From NCBI RefSeq assembly GCF_900115685.1, contig NZ_FOXJ01000001.1, positions 2,079,796 through 2,143,795 of the forward strand: a stretch of DNA of 64,000 nucleotides, given 5' to 3'. This document shows positions 37,204 through 45,949 of the stretch, in pieces. Made by a program: the position numbers and the translations under genes. A model generated the notes under the pieces. The model was not told the origin of the DNA and searched no databases. It saw nothing but the letters and a program-made list of their open reading frames with translations. The stretch's first letter is position 1. Every line of letters starts with the position of its first letter. This stretch comes from Variovorax sp. 770b2. Its GTDB lineage: Bacteria; Pseudomonadota; Gammaproteobacteria; Burkholderiales; Burkholderiaceae_C.

Positions 37204-39267
37204 TCAGGAAGACCGCGCAGCCTTTTCTCCATCGGCCTTGCGCTGCAGCGGCAGCCAGAGCGTGAAGCGCGTGCCGCCGCTGCCGGACTCCCAGCTCACG
37301 GTCCCGCCGATTGCCATGGCACGCTGCTGCTGGTTGCGCAGCCCCCGGCCGCTTCGCTGCAGGGCCTCGTCCACGGCGAAGCCCGCGCCGTTGTCCTCGA
37401 TCACCACGCAGACGCCCTCGCCCACCGTCGCGGTACTGAAGCAGATGGTGGTGGCCCGCGTGTGGCGCAGCACGTTGGCGATGCACTCCTGCATGATCCG
37501 CAGGATGTGCAGCGCGCTGCCCGCATCCAGCCAGGGCAGCTCGGGCACGGGCTGCACTTCCCAGCGCAGCGCGACGCCGGCGCTCTCGATGCGCGGCGCC
37601 AGGCGAAAGCGCAAGGTCGCGAGCAGCAGCAACACATCGGCGTCCACGCTTTCCATGGAGTCGATCGCCAGCTTCAGGTCGTCCATGCAGCCCTTGAGCA
37701 CGTCGGAGATCTCGGCGTCGTTCATCGCGCCCCGCTCCACCGAGCGGATGGCGCTGATCAGCGAGGAGCCCAGCCCGTCGTGCATGTCCTGCATCAGGCG
37801 CCGGCGCTCGGCGTTGAGCATCTGCTGGTTCTCGATCACGCGCAGCCGCTGATAGCTTTGCTCCAGCTCGGCTTCGCGCGCCTGCAGGCGCTGGGCCAGG
37901 CCCTTGTTCAGCCGGGCCACCTCGGCGAACGCGCCGGTGTAGCGCTCGAACATGATGTACGAGAAGACGAAGAACAGGCTGATGATCGCGTAGGGCGAGG
38001 TGTAGACGCTCTCCGGGCTCACCAGGTTGTTCTGCAGGAGCCCGTCGTAGGAGGTGAACGCGACGGCGAAGACCGTCCAGCCCGCCACCAGCCGCCCCTC
38101 GGGCAATTTCGCGCGCAATGCCTTGCGCAGGTTTACCGCGAAGATCAGCACCGCGACGGGCAGCACCGCCAGGTTGAGCAGCGGCGTGATGAGGTAGAGG
38201 CTCGCGATCGAGGGCGACAGGTGCGGCAGCGTGGCGATGCTGCAGCCCGTTGCCAGCGCCAGCGACGAGCGGGTCAGCCACGGCGAAGGCTGCTGATGCA
38301 GGCGCTCCAGGAACAGGTGGATGGCGATGATCAGCCAGATCAGCGAGGCCACGGTCATCCATTCGAACAGCTCGTCCGAGATCGGGAGATAGCTGCCGCC
38401 CGCGTAGTAATGCACCGTCCGCAGGAAAGCGAGCGCCGAGATGGCGAAGAACAGCAGGTAGAGTGGTTCGCGCCGCTTGCCCAGCCACACCGCGAAGGCG
38501 AAGGCGCCCACCGCCAGGAACGCGGCGCTGCCCATGAACGGCAGCTGCACCTGCAGCAGCTGGCGGGCCTGGTAGCGCCAGACCAGCGATGCCTGGTCGC
38601 CCACCCACACGGTCGAGAATCCGCTCCCGCTGCTGCGCAGGCGGTCCACGCGGATCAGCACGGAGGTGGGGGAAGGTGTGCCGGCGGCCGCGTTCAATGG
38701 CAGCAACAGCGGATGGTTGTAGCCGTTGTGGACGGGACTGCCATGCGATTGATAAAGCAGCACGCCGTCGCCATACACCGCGATGTGGCCCAGGGTCTTC
38801 CAGCGCGGGAGATAGAGAAGGCGCTGCTGCGCCGACGGCGCGAGCCCGGAGAGATCGATGCGGTACCAGTCGGTGAGGGTGCGTATGCCGCCCAACGACG
38901 TGGGAACCAGTTCGCGCCCGGCGGTGTGCGGCAGGCTGATCTCCCGCCATTCGTCGCCCGGCAGGCGGGCGTCCTCGGCAAGCCGCGGCGGATCGGAATA
39001 GCCGGTGCCGGGAACGGTCAGCAACTCGGCGCGGGTGATGTGGACCGCGCCGTCGCGTTGCGGCGTGTGGACCGCGCCGTCCTGTTGTGACGCGTGGACC
39101 GCGCCGTCGCGCTGCGGCGCTTCGCCCGCCGCCGGCGGTTCGCTGGCATGCGCAAGAGGCAAGGCAAGCAACGGCAGGGCGAGGCACAGCCTTGCGATCC
39201 ATTGCCCCGTCTGCCTGCAGCCCTTGCGGATGGTGTGTCGGCCAGGGGCAACGGAAGACGTGTGCAT
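37204..39267 (-). CDS. Membrane sensor histidine kinase (NarL/UhpB type, 7TM-DISM-like)
   Basis: 687 residues. Signal-like hydrophobic start (about 22-42), a periplasmic beta-rich domain (100-225), then seven to eight hydrophobic segments (235-435). A coiled coil leads to the HisKA_3 dimer domain with His496 in QDMHDGLGSSL. The ATPase has IEDNGAGF. The periplasmic N terminus contains three 9-residue repeats with DGAVH, encoded by 27-bp DNA repeats (39040-39120). No response regulator is adjacent, so it is an orphan. Confidence 0.87.
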   Translation of the reverse strand: MHTSSVAPGRHTIRKGCRQTGQWIARLCLALPLLALPLAHASEPPAAGEAPQRDGAVHASQQDGAVHTPQRDGAVHITRAELLTVPGTGYSDPPRLAEDARLPGDEWREISLPHTAGRELVPTSLGGIRTLTDWYRIDLSGLAPSAQQRLLYLPRWKTLGHIAVYGDGVLLYQSHGSPVHNGYNHPLLLPLNAAAGTPSPTSVLIRVDRLRSSGSGFSTVWVGDQASLVWRYQARQLLQVQLPFMGSAAFLAVGAFAFAVWLGKRREPLYLLFFAISALAFLRTVHYYAGGSYLPISDELFEWMTVASLIWLIIAIHLFLERLHQQPSPWLTRSSLALATGCSIATLPHLSPSIASLYLITPLLNLAVLPVAVLIFAVNLRKALRAKLPEGRLVAGWTVFAVAFTSYDGLLQNNLVSPESVYTSPYAIISLFFVFSYIMFERYTGAFAEVARLNKGLAQRLQAREAELEQSYQRLRVIENQQMLNAERRRLMQDMHDGLGSSLISAIRSVERGAMNDAEISDVLKGCMDDLKLAIDSMESVDADVLLLLATLRFRLAPRIESAGVALRWEVQPVPELPWLDAGSALHILRIMQECIANVLRHTRATTICFSTATVGEGVCVVIEDNGAGFAVDEALQRSGRGLRNQQQRAMAIGGTVSWESGSGGTRFTLWLPLQRKADGEKAARSS
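39040..39120 (+). repeat. Three 27-bp tandem repeats inside the kinase gene
   Basis: GTGGACCGCGCCGTC recurs at 39040, 39067 and 39094, exactly 27 bases apart. On the coding strand it yields three nine-residue units around QRDGAVH or QQDGAVH. Unit number can be altered in-frame by slippage. Confidence 0.8.
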
Positions 39268-39337
39268 TAGTTCACAATTATGTCTCCGCCCACCCCGTTG
39301 CGCGTCGCACCGGCACCAGGCCGCAGCGCGCGCCCCG

Positions 39338-39796
39338 CTACCCCATCATCGCCGCGGCCGCCTTGATGGCCTCGCGAATGCGGCCGTAGGTGCCGCAGCG
39401 GCACACGTTCTCGATGGCATCGATGTCGGCATCGGTCGGGTTGCGGGTGCGCCGCAGCAGGTCGACCGCCGCCATGATCTGCCCGGGCTGGCAGAAGCCG
39501 CACTGCGGCACGTCCAGGTTCATCCAGGCCTGCTGCACCGGATGCAGCACGTTGCCGTTGGCCAGGCCCTCGATGGTCGTCACCTGCCGGCCGCGCACGT
39601 CGGCCACCCGCGTGGAGCAGGTGGTGACCGCCTTGCCGTCCACGTGGCAGGTGCAGGCCTTGCACACGTTGATGCCGCAACCGTACTTCGGGCCGGTGAT
39701 GCCCAGTTTGTCGCGCAGCACCCAGAGCAGCGCCATGTCGTCGGGCGCCTCGACATCGACGTTGCCGCCGTTCACCTTGAAAGATTGCATGGGCAT
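39338..39796 (-). CDS. iorA: Molybdenum hydroxylase [2Fe-2S] subunit (isoquinoline 1-oxidoreductase alpha-like)
   Basis: 152 residues. The plant-type ferredoxin cluster is YGCGINVCKACTC with a further Cys at VTTCS. The C-terminal helical cluster domain has CGFCQPG and CRCG. It passes electrons from the Mo-cofactor subunit encoded 10 bases upstream. The protein lacks an own FAD subunit, so an external acceptor such as a cytochrome is likely. Confidence 0.92.
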   Translation of the reverse strand: MPMQSFKVNGGNVDVEAPDDMALLWVLRDKLGITGPKYGCGINVCKACTCHVDGKAVTTCSTRVADVRGRQVTTIEGLANGNVLHPVQQAWMNLDVPQCGFCQPGQIMAAVDLLRRTRNPTDADIDAIENVCRCGTYGRIREAIKAAAAMMG

Positions 39797-39806
39797 GGCG
39801 AACTCC

Positions 39807-41999
39807 TCAGGCGGGGACCGGCACGACGACCGGCGTGGGCAGCTTGCCCGGGGGGATGGGGGTGAAATCGACCGGGAAATTCAGCGGGAAGCTGCGTGGT
39901 TTGCGGCCCGTGGCGCGCGCGTAGGCGTTGGCGATCGCGCTCGAGCTGGCCGACAGGCCCACCTCGCCCAGCCCGCCGATCGCCTCGCCGGTGCTGGCCG
40001 GCATGATGATCACCTTCACGTCCTTCGGGTAGCTCTTCATGCGCGCGAAGTGGTACTGCGAATAGCTGCCTTCCAACGGCAGGCCGTTCTGGATGTGCAG
40101 CCCCGCCGTGAGCACGATGGAGATCGACTCGCACAACCCGCCCTGCATCTGCGCCTCGATGCCCGAGGGGTTGATGGGCGTGCCGACGTCGATCGCGATG
40201 GTGGCGCGAATGACCTTCACGTCGGTCGGCACCCGCCCATCGATCTCGACGATGCAGGCCGTGAACGACTTCGACTCCTGGTGCACGCCCACGCCTTGCG
40301 CAAAACCCGCCGGCATCGCCTTGCCCCATCCCGCCGCCTCGGCCGCCGCCCTGAGTACCGCGCGTGCGCGCGGCAATCGCAGGTACTCCAGGCGGAACGC
40401 GACCGGGTCCTTGCGCAGCGCCCGGGCCATGTCGTCGACCAGGATCTCCTCCACCAGGCGCGAGGGCTGGATGTGCACCGAGCGGTACGAGCAGGTGTTC
40501 ATGTCCATCGCCACCGGCGTCAAGAGCTTGGTGGTGACGCCGAAGTTGTAGGGCGACGTGACCATCGTCTTGAACATGATCTGCTCGATGGCGAAGTTGC
40601 CCACCGTCTGCGGAAAGCCGTTGGGCAGCGCGATGGCCGCGGCCCCCAGCATCTCGCCGAAGCCGTGGCGCGTATCCAGCCGCACCCCGGCGATGCGCTG
40701 CTCGAAGGCGATGACCTGGCCCAGCAGCATCGTGGCGCGCGCCCGGTGGAACATGGGCGGGCGCACGCGGCCGTGGCGCATGTCGTCGGTGCGGTGGTAC
40801 ATCAGCTTGCAGGGCCGGCCCAGCGCCTTGGAGGCCTGCACCGCCTGCAGCGTCGCGTCCCAGAAGAGCCGCCGCCCGAAGGAGCCGCCCGAGGGCACCG
40901 CGTGCACCTTCACCCTGTCCAGCGGCAGGCCCAGCTCGACGGCAATGGCCTGTTGCGTGACGATCGGGCTCTGCAGGCCGGACCAGATCTCGGCCCGGTC
41001 GGCACGCACGTCGGCAATGGCGCATTCGGTTTCCATCGGGCAGTGCGAAACCGCCGCGAACTCGAACTCGCCCTCGACCGTGAGCGCGCCCAGCGGCGGC
41101 AGCAGGAAAGGCAACAGCGCGGATTTCAGCTTCTGCTGGATGCTGGCGTTGGACTCGCCCGCCACCGGGCCGGCGGTCCAGGTGACGTCCAGCGCATTCA
41201 CCGCGGCCCAGGCCTGCCCGAAGGTCTCGGCCATCACCGCCACGCCGGGCGGCGTGGGCACGATGCCGGTGGTCGCGGGAATCGGCGCGATGCCCAGAAC
41301 GCCCGGCATCGCCGTCACCGTGTTCAGGTTGTTGATGCGCACGAACTTGCCGTTGATGGTCGGCGGGCGGCACACCATGGTCGGCATCGCCTGGGGCACG
41401 GCCTGGTCCATCGAGAACTTCTTGCGCCCGGTCACGATGTCCAGCGCGTCCAGGCGTGTCGTTCGCTGCCCGACGACCGCATTCGCGCTGCCCGAGAGCA
41501 ACCCGCCCAGGCCACCCAGCAGCGGCATGCCGGCATGCAGCGACCGCACGCTGGACGACCCGCCGGTGAGCTGGTTGAAGATGAGCTCCGGGCTGGCGTC
41601 GGCCGAGCCGACCTCGATCGCGCTCAGCGGCAGGCGCAGCTTGTCGGCCAGCATCATCGCGGCGGCGGTGGCGATGCCCTGGCCCGACTCCAGGCGCGGG
41701 AGTTCCAGCCGCACGCGGCCGTTGGCAACGTTGCTCACCTTGACCAGCGGCATGGTCGGCAACGCGGTGAGCGTGACCGCATCGCCGATGTCGATCAGGT
41801 CGGTGGTGTCGGGGGGCGTCATCGGCAGGATTGCGGCCTCGGCCGTCGAGGGGGCTGCGAGCCCGCCAAGACCTATGGCAGCGGCTGAAACCAAAGGCGC
41901 CGAAGCCGCGTATCCCAGGAGGTCGCGCCGGCGCATGCCGGGTGGTTCGTCTTGGCGCGGCACATGCGTGGGGACCGTGCCGGATTCGGGATGTTCCAT
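39807..41999 (-). CDS. iorB: Molybdopterin-binding aldehyde/azaarene oxidoreductase subunit (IorB-like)
   Basis: 730 residues. A twin-arginine motif RRRDLLGYAAS after about 22 residues suggests export with the folded cofactor. Mo-cofactor blocks include GQGIATAAAMMLADKL, GGSFGRRLFWDA, and the C-terminal GEAIGGLGEVGLS with the catalytic Glu. This is the single-chain bacterial IorB arrangement of the xanthine oxidase family. It hydroxylates an N-heteroaromatic or oxidises an aldehyde; substrate not determined. The Crp/Fnr gene is divergent. Confidence 0.92.
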   Translation of the reverse strand: MEHPESGTVPTHVPRQDEPPGMRRRDLLGYAASAPLVSAAAIGLGGLAAPSTAEAAILPMTPPDTTDLIDIGDAVTLTALPTMPLVKVSNVANGRVRLELPRLESGQGIATAAAMMLADKLRLPLSAIEVGSADASPELIFNQLTGGSSSVRSLHAGMPLLGGLGGLLSGSANAVVGQRTTRLDALDIVTGRKKFSMDQAVPQAMPTMVCRPPTINGKFVRINNLNTVTAMPGVLGIAPIPATTGIVPTPPGVAVMAETFGQAWAAVNALDVTWTAGPVAGESNASIQQKLKSALLPFLLPPLGALTVEGEFEFAAVSHCPMETECAIADVRADRAEIWSGLQSPIVTQQAIAVELGLPLDRVKVHAVPSGGSFGRRLFWDATLQAVQASKALGRPCKLMYHRTDDMRHGRVRPPMFHRARATMLLGQVIAFEQRIAGVRLDTRHGFGEMLGAAAIALPNGFPQTVGNFAIEQIMFKTMVTSPYNFGVTTKLLTPVAMDMNTCSYRSVHIQPSRLVEEILVDDMARALRKDPVAFRLEYLRLPRARAVLRAAAEAAGWGKAMPAGFAQGVGVHQESKSFTACIVEIDGRVPTDVKVIRATIAIDVGTPINPSGIEAQMQGGLCESISIVLTAGLHIQNGLPLEGSYSQYHFARMKSYPKDVKVIIMPASTGEAIGGLGEVGLSASSSAIANAYARATGRKPRSFPLNFPVDFTPIPPGKLPTPVVVPVPA

Positions 42000-42064
42000 C
42001 CTTGTCTCCTGTCTTCTGGTTGTGGCGAACAGGAGTCAATATGTCATGATCATTGCGCCGAGAG

Positions 42065-42080
42065 TGTCGTTTCAACGACA
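42065..42080. promoter_or_regulatory. Candidate Crp/Fnr-type operator
   Basis: TGTCGTTTCAACGACA is a perfect 16-base palindrome, 66 bases upstream of the iorB ATG and 110 bases from the crp/fnr-like ATG. Crp/Fnr regulators bind 14-16-base sites with TGT and ACA ends. It is the likely target of the regulator at 42190. Confidence 0.5.
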
Positions 42081-42189
42081 TTCCTTACGCGCGGTCCGCG
42101 GGCCTTTTCAATGCAGGTCCACACGGGTGGAGAGTGAGCAAGCCAGCCAGCTGAAAAGCAAGCAAGCAAGCGAGCGAGGAACAGCACGT

Positions 42190-42891
42190 ATGTCGTCGAA
42201 CGCCATGGAGACCATGCTCCGCGAGAGCCTGTGGGCACAGACCCTGACGGCCGAGGAGCTCGACCGCGTGGTGCGCGAGTCGCACGAGCGCGAGGTGCCG
42301 GCCGGCGGGTTCGTGCTGCGCCGCGGCGAATCGGCCGATCAGTGGCTCGGCGTCATCGAGGGCCTGGTGAAGATGTCGGTCTCGCTGGCCGATGGCCGCG
42401 TCTCCACCTTCACCGGCGTGACCACCGGCGGCTGGGCCGGCGAAGGCTCGCTGCTCAAGCCCGGCCCATGGCGCTACGACGGCGTGGCCATGCGCCCGAC
42501 GCGCATGGCCTGCGTGCCGCGCCACACCTTCGAGCGCCTGGTGTCGACGAACCTGGACTTCAACCGGTTTCTTCTGCTGCACATCAACGCACGCCTGAGC
42601 CTGTTCATCGGGCTCATGGAATTCGACCGCCTGCTGGGGCCCGATGCGCGCGTGGCGCGCTGCCTGGCGAGCCTTTTCGATCCCCTGCTCTATCCGAAGA
42701 CGAGCAGCTTCGTGCGCCTGAGCCAGGACGAGATCGGCCTCTTGTCCGCCGTCTCGCGCCAGCGCGCCAACCGGGCGCTGCACGAACTCGAGCGCGCGGG
42801 GCTGCTGCGGGTGGAGCACGGTGGCGTCGAGGTGCTCGATCTCGCGGGGTTGCGGAGCTATCTCGGCGAAGGGGCCGCTCTGGCGCAGTAA
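42190..42891 (+). CDS. Crp/Fnr-family transcriptional regulator
   Basis: 233 residues. An N-terminal cyclic-nucleotide-binding-type beta barrel (about 20-135) and a long dimer helix are followed by a winged helix with LSQDEIGLLSAVSRQRANRALHELE. The FNR iron-sulfur Cys cluster is absent, so oxygen sensing through it is excluded. It is divergent from the iorAB genes and probably controls them. The stop at 42891 is followed by a strong terminator, which is also the left repeat of the adjacent island. Confidence 0.9.
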   Translation: MSSNAMETMLRESLWAQTLTAEELDRVVRESHEREVPAGGFVLRRGESADQWLGVIEGLVKMSVSLADGRVSTFTGVTTGGWAGEGSLLKPGPWRYDGVAMRPTRMACVPRHTFERLVSTNLDFNRFLLLHINARLSLFIGLMEFDRLLGPDARVARCLASLFDPLLYPKTSSFVRLSQDEIGLLSAVSRQRANRALHELERAGLLRVEHGGVEVLDLAGLRSYLGEGAALAQ

Positions 42892-42902
42892 GTTGCTGAG
42901 CC

Positions 42903-42951
42903 CAAACGAAAAGCCCCTGCAGTCTTGCGACTGCAGGGGCTTTGTCTTGGC
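42903..42951. repeat. Left 49-bp direct repeat (attachment-site-like)
   Basis: Starts CAAACGAAAAGCCCC and ends TTTGTCTTGGC. It matches the right copy at 53817-53865 with a single C/T difference in the hairpin. It contains a complete terminator (42910-42943) and serves as such for the Crp/Fnr gene. Confidence 0.85.
42910..42943. terminator. Strong Rho-independent terminator
   Basis: A 14-bp stem (AAAGCCCCTGCAGT with ACTGCAGGGGCTTT) around a six-base loop. Symmetric A- and T-runs let it act in both directions. Its sequence is the tRNA-Ser terminator duplicated. Confidence 0.88.
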
Positions 42952-43132
42952 CCTGCAAGCTGGCGTACGACCGTCCCAATCTGTCTGTGTATGCGTCAGA
43001 TGGCGCAGTCATCGGAGGAGTTAAGGGAGCTCTGAGGCGTGGGCCAACAAGCGCGTCGCAGAAGGGTATGACCGTGCAGTGGCCTCCTGGCGCGCACAGA
43101 GGACTTTCGCCGTGACAAGCGACTCAGCTTCT

Positions 43133-43192
43133 CGGCATCGGCATCGGCATCGGCATCGGCATCGGCATCGGCATCGGCATCGGCATCGGCAT
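43133..43192. repeat. Hexanucleotide microsatellite (CGGCAT)10
   Basis: Ten perfect tandem copies over 60 bases in a 300-base gene-poor stretch (42952-43254) between the left repeat and the Bug receptor gene. It can be translated as poly Ala-Asp or Met-Pro dipeptides, but no convincing gene covers it. Nothing else is recognised in this stretch. Confidence 0.95.
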
Positions 43193-43254
43193 GCTGAATT
43201 CGGAAGGCGTTAAGACCGTCAAACACTTTGACCAATGCATACGAAGGGCAACCC

Positions 43255-44241
43255 TCAGTCCAACAGGATATTCGCGTCGTGCACGACTTTTCCCCAACGA
43301 ACGTATTCGGCTTGCACGAACTTCGTGAAGTCTTCCGTCGACATGGGTTTGATCTTCGGGCTGAACGCGGCTGTGAGGAAATCGGCGTACGCCGTACTCG
43401 TCACCGCCACGTCCAACCCTTCTTTGATGCGCCGACGGATGGTTTCGGGGGTCTTGGCGGGGACAAACACGCTCAGCCACCCGGACAAGATGTAGTCGTG
43501 AAGACCGCCTTCCGCAGCCGTGGGAACGTCTGGGGCGTAGGGAGATCGCTGCGCCGACGTCACGGCGATCGCGCGCAGCTTGCCCTCCTTCACATAAGGC
43601 AACAGCTGCGGCAGCGCATCGCTCATGGCTTGGACGCGGCCCGCCAGCAGGTCCTGCAGGGCGGGAGCGCCGCCTTTATAGGGTACATGCGTCATCTGTA
43701 TACCCGCCTTGCTGCTCAGAAGCTCCATCGCCACGTGTGTGATTCCACCAGCGCCTGCGGACGCGTAGTTGACGGCTCCCGGATTTGCCTTCGCGTAGGC
43801 GATGAACTCGGGCAACGTCCTGGCCGGCACACTCGGATGCACAACCAGGATCATCGGACCGCTGGAGATCAGTCCGATCGGAGCCAGCTCCTTCATCGGA
43901 TCAACAGCCAGCTTTCCATAGGTATGCGGATTGATCGTGATCGGACTGATATGGCCGAGCAACAAGGTATAGCCATCAGCCTTGGCTCGAGCGGCAAATG
44001 CCACGCCGATATTGCCGCCAGCGCCCGGCTTGTTATCGATGATGACGGGTTGACCGAGTGCGATCGACAGACCGTTCATGGCCGCCCGCGCCGCGCTGTC
44101 GGCAGCGCCTCCCGCCGGGAATGGAACGATCATGGTGATCGGTTTGTCGGGGAAATCGCCCTGTGCATAGGCCTGCAGCGGCGCACTGAGTGCTGCCATG
44201 GACGCGAGCATCAACGCCAAGAATCTATTGCAGTTCATCAC
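43255..44241 (-). CDS. Bug-family solute receptor (orphan TctC-like)
   Basis: 328 residues, signal peptide 1-26 (LQAYAQ). PDKPITMIVPFPAGGAADSAAR is the Bug loop; HVPYKGGAPALQDLLAGRV is the second lobe. It should bind a carboxylate in the periplasm. It is the last gene of the island operon, 38 bases behind the lactone hydrolase-like gene. No TctA/TctB genes lie in the island, so it must use remote membrane subunits or act as a sensor. An aldarate or uronate ligand is inferred from context. Confidence 0.9.
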   Translation of the reverse strand: MMNCNRFLALMLASMAALSAPLQAYAQGDFPDKPITMIVPFPAGGAADSAARAAMNGLSIALGQPVIIDNKPGAGGNIGVAFAARAKADGYTLLLGHISPITINPHTYGKLAVDPMKELAPIGLISSGPMILVVHPSVPARTLPEFIAYAKANPGAVNYASAGAGGITHVAMELLSSKAGIQMTHVPYKGGAPALQDLLAGRVQAMSDALPQLLPYVKEGKLRAIAVTSAQRSPYAPDVPTAAEGGLHDYILSGWLSVFVPAKTPETIRRRIKEGLDVAVTSTAYADFLTAAFSPKIKPMSTEDFTKFVQAEYVRWGKVVHDANILLD

Positions 44242-44279
44242 TTGTCTCCTTATATGTATTACTTTGAATTTCTGAGCTG

Positions 44280-45134
44280 TCAGGACACCGCGGGGGCAAA
44301 CCCATAGAGCTGCGCCGGGTTGTCAACGAGGATTCGGTGCCGCGTGACTGCATCGGGCACCCATTGCGCGAAGAGAGAAAACAGCGCGCGGTCATCTGGC
44401 GCTTCGCCTCCCGGTGGAAACGGATGCGGCCAGTTGCTCGCCCACAGCATGCGTTCGGGCGCATACATGGCGAGCGTGGCGACCAGCGACCCGACGTCGC
44501 TGTAACCTGATGCCCCCTGAGCCGATGATTCGTAGGGCGCCGACAGCTTCACCCAGCAGCGACCCGTATCGATGAGTCGCAGCAAGGCGCGAAACGCCTC
44601 GGACTTTGTGTCGGGAGGAGGCAAAAACTTGCCGACGTGGTCGATGACGAAGTCCCCCGGCAGACGACGCAGTTGGTCCTCATGCAGCGGCAGTGCGTTG
44701 CCGTTCAGTTGAATGTTGGCGTGCCAACCATACGGGTGCACGCGCCGCATGACTGCGTCCATGGCCTCGAAATCCATCGCACCCCAGCGCAGCGCATAGA
44801 AGCGCTGGGCGCGTACGCCTGCCAGAGTGAGCGTCTCCAACCGGGCGTCGTCTGTGTCGCTGTTCACGACCGCGACGCCACGCGCGCTCTCCCCGAATGC
44901 GCGCAGGGTCAACAGGAGCACGCTGTTGTCGAATTGGTAGGCATTGGGTTGCACCACGACGACGCGCTGCAAGCCCATGTTCGCCTGGAACGCGCGGTAG
45001 TCCGCGACGCTGTAGTCGCCCGGCAGTGGCGGGCCACCAGGTGCGCCCGCGACGGCTTGCGAATACACATGCATGTGGGTGTCGCATGCGCCGGCCGGCA
45101 TTCCCTGCGGCCATTGCGCGGGCGTCGTTGTCAC
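44280..45134 (-). CDS. Amidohydrolase-superfamily protein, lactone hydrolase/isomerase-like
   Basis: 284 residues, TIM-barrel amidohydrolase 2 type. The metal-site HxH is DTHMH (His20, His22). VIDHVGKF supplies a further His. The block that often reads SDWPH is ASNWPHPFPPG here. Relatives include 2-pyrone-4,6-dicarboxylate lactonase and D-galactarolactone isomerase. Next to a uronate dehydrogenase, isomerisation or opening of an aldarolactone is the best inference. The GTG start overlaps the upstream stop (GTGA). Confidence 0.82.
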   Translation of the reverse strand: MTTTPAQWPQGMPAGACDTHMHVYSQAVAGAPGGPPLPGDYSVADYRAFQANMGLQRVVVVQPNAYQFDNSVLLLTLRAFGESARGVAVVNSDTDDARLETLTLAGVRAQRFYALRWGAMDFEAMDAVMRRVHPYGWHANIQLNGNALPLHEDQLRRLPGDFVIDHVGKFLPPPDTKSEAFRALLRLIDTGRCWVKLSAPYESSAQGASGYSDVGSLVATLAMYAPERMLWASNWPHPFPPGGEAPDDRALFSLFAQWVPDAVTRHRILVDNPAQLYGFAPAVS

Positions 45135-45949
45135 TGCACACGCTCTCTGCCCGGCAAGGGCGCGGGGTTGTCGAACAGCTCCTGGTGCACGAAGGCGCCC
45201 CCCTGAAACGGCGCACCGCGCGGATCCTCGACCGGCACACCGGCCAGCACGGTATTGGCAAACGTCTCGCTGTCGTCCATGGGACGGTAACCAAGCCGAT
45301 GCGCGTTCCGGTTGTCGTACCAGGAGCGCCGGTTGTCCGACACACCGTAGACCACCTCGAAGCGGATGTCCGGGTGCTCGATGCCGATCACCGCCAATTG
45401 CGCCATGTCGCGCGGGCTCAGCCAGATGGCGAGGCGGCGCGCATCCAGCGGCGCCGGGTTGACGTTGCCGATGCGCAGGCACAGCACCTGCATGCCGTAT
45501 TTGTCCGCGTACAGACTGCCGAGCGCCTCGCCGAACACCTTCGAGACGCCATAGCGGCTGTCGGGGCGCGGGTAGACCTTGTCGTCTATCACCTCGTCAC
45601 GGCGGTAGAAGCCGGCGACGTGGTTGCTCGATGCGAAGACGAAGCGCCCCACGCCCTCCCGGTGCGCTGCCTCGTAGGCGTTGTAGCAGCCGGCGATGTT
45701 GGCGCTGAGGATGTCGTCCCACGCGCCCTCCATCGACAGGCCGCCGAGGTGGACCACCGCGTCGACACCGCGCATGGCCGCCTGCAGCTCGTCCAGGCTG
45801 GAGAGATCCGCCTGCACGAAGGACTCGCCGGCCTGCAGTTCACCGACGGTCCGCAGGTCGCACAGGCGCAACCGGTACCGGCCGGCGAGTTCACGCCGCA
45901 GGTGAGTGGCAATGCCGCCGGCGGCACCAGTGATGAGCACGGTCTTCAT
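45131..45949 (-). CDS. udh: NAD-dependent uronate dehydrogenase (Udh)
   Basis: 272 residues, extended SDR with TGAAGG at 7-12 binding NAD. The catalytic YxxxK is Tyr133-Lys137 in RYGVSKVFGE. FASSNHVAGFYRRDE and the late SDNRRSWYDNR block match bacterial uronate dehydrogenases, which oxidise D-galacturonate or D-glucuronate to the aldarolactone. The ATG overlaps the stop of the ADP-ribosylglycohydrolase gene; its stop overlaps the lactone enzyme start. A general NAD epimerase is the alternative, less likely. Confidence 0.86.
   Translation of the reverse strand: MKTVLITGAAGGIATHLRRELAGRYRLRLCDLRTVGELQAGESFVQADLSSLDELQAAMRGVDAVVHLGGLSMEGAWDDILSANIAGCYNAYEAAHREGVGRFVFASSNHVAGFYRRDEVIDDKVYPRPDSRYGVSKVFGEALGSLYADKYGMQVLCLRIGNVNPAPLDARRLAIWLSPRDMAQLAVIGIEHPDIRFEVVYGVSDNRRSWYDNRNAHRLGYRPMDDSETFANTVLAGVPVEDPRGAPFQGGAFVHQELFDNPAPLPGRERVQ

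Noticed and set aside
39040..39120. Regular 27-bp repeats considered as a CRISPR-like array
   Set aside because: The units are contiguous with no unique spacers, and they lie in frame inside a kinase gene.
42996..43235. Open frame with an Ala-Asp dipeptide repeat over the microsatellite
   Set aside because: It is a translation of the CGGCAT repeat with no flanking homology and no ribosome-binding site; the opposite or shifted reading gives Met-Pro.
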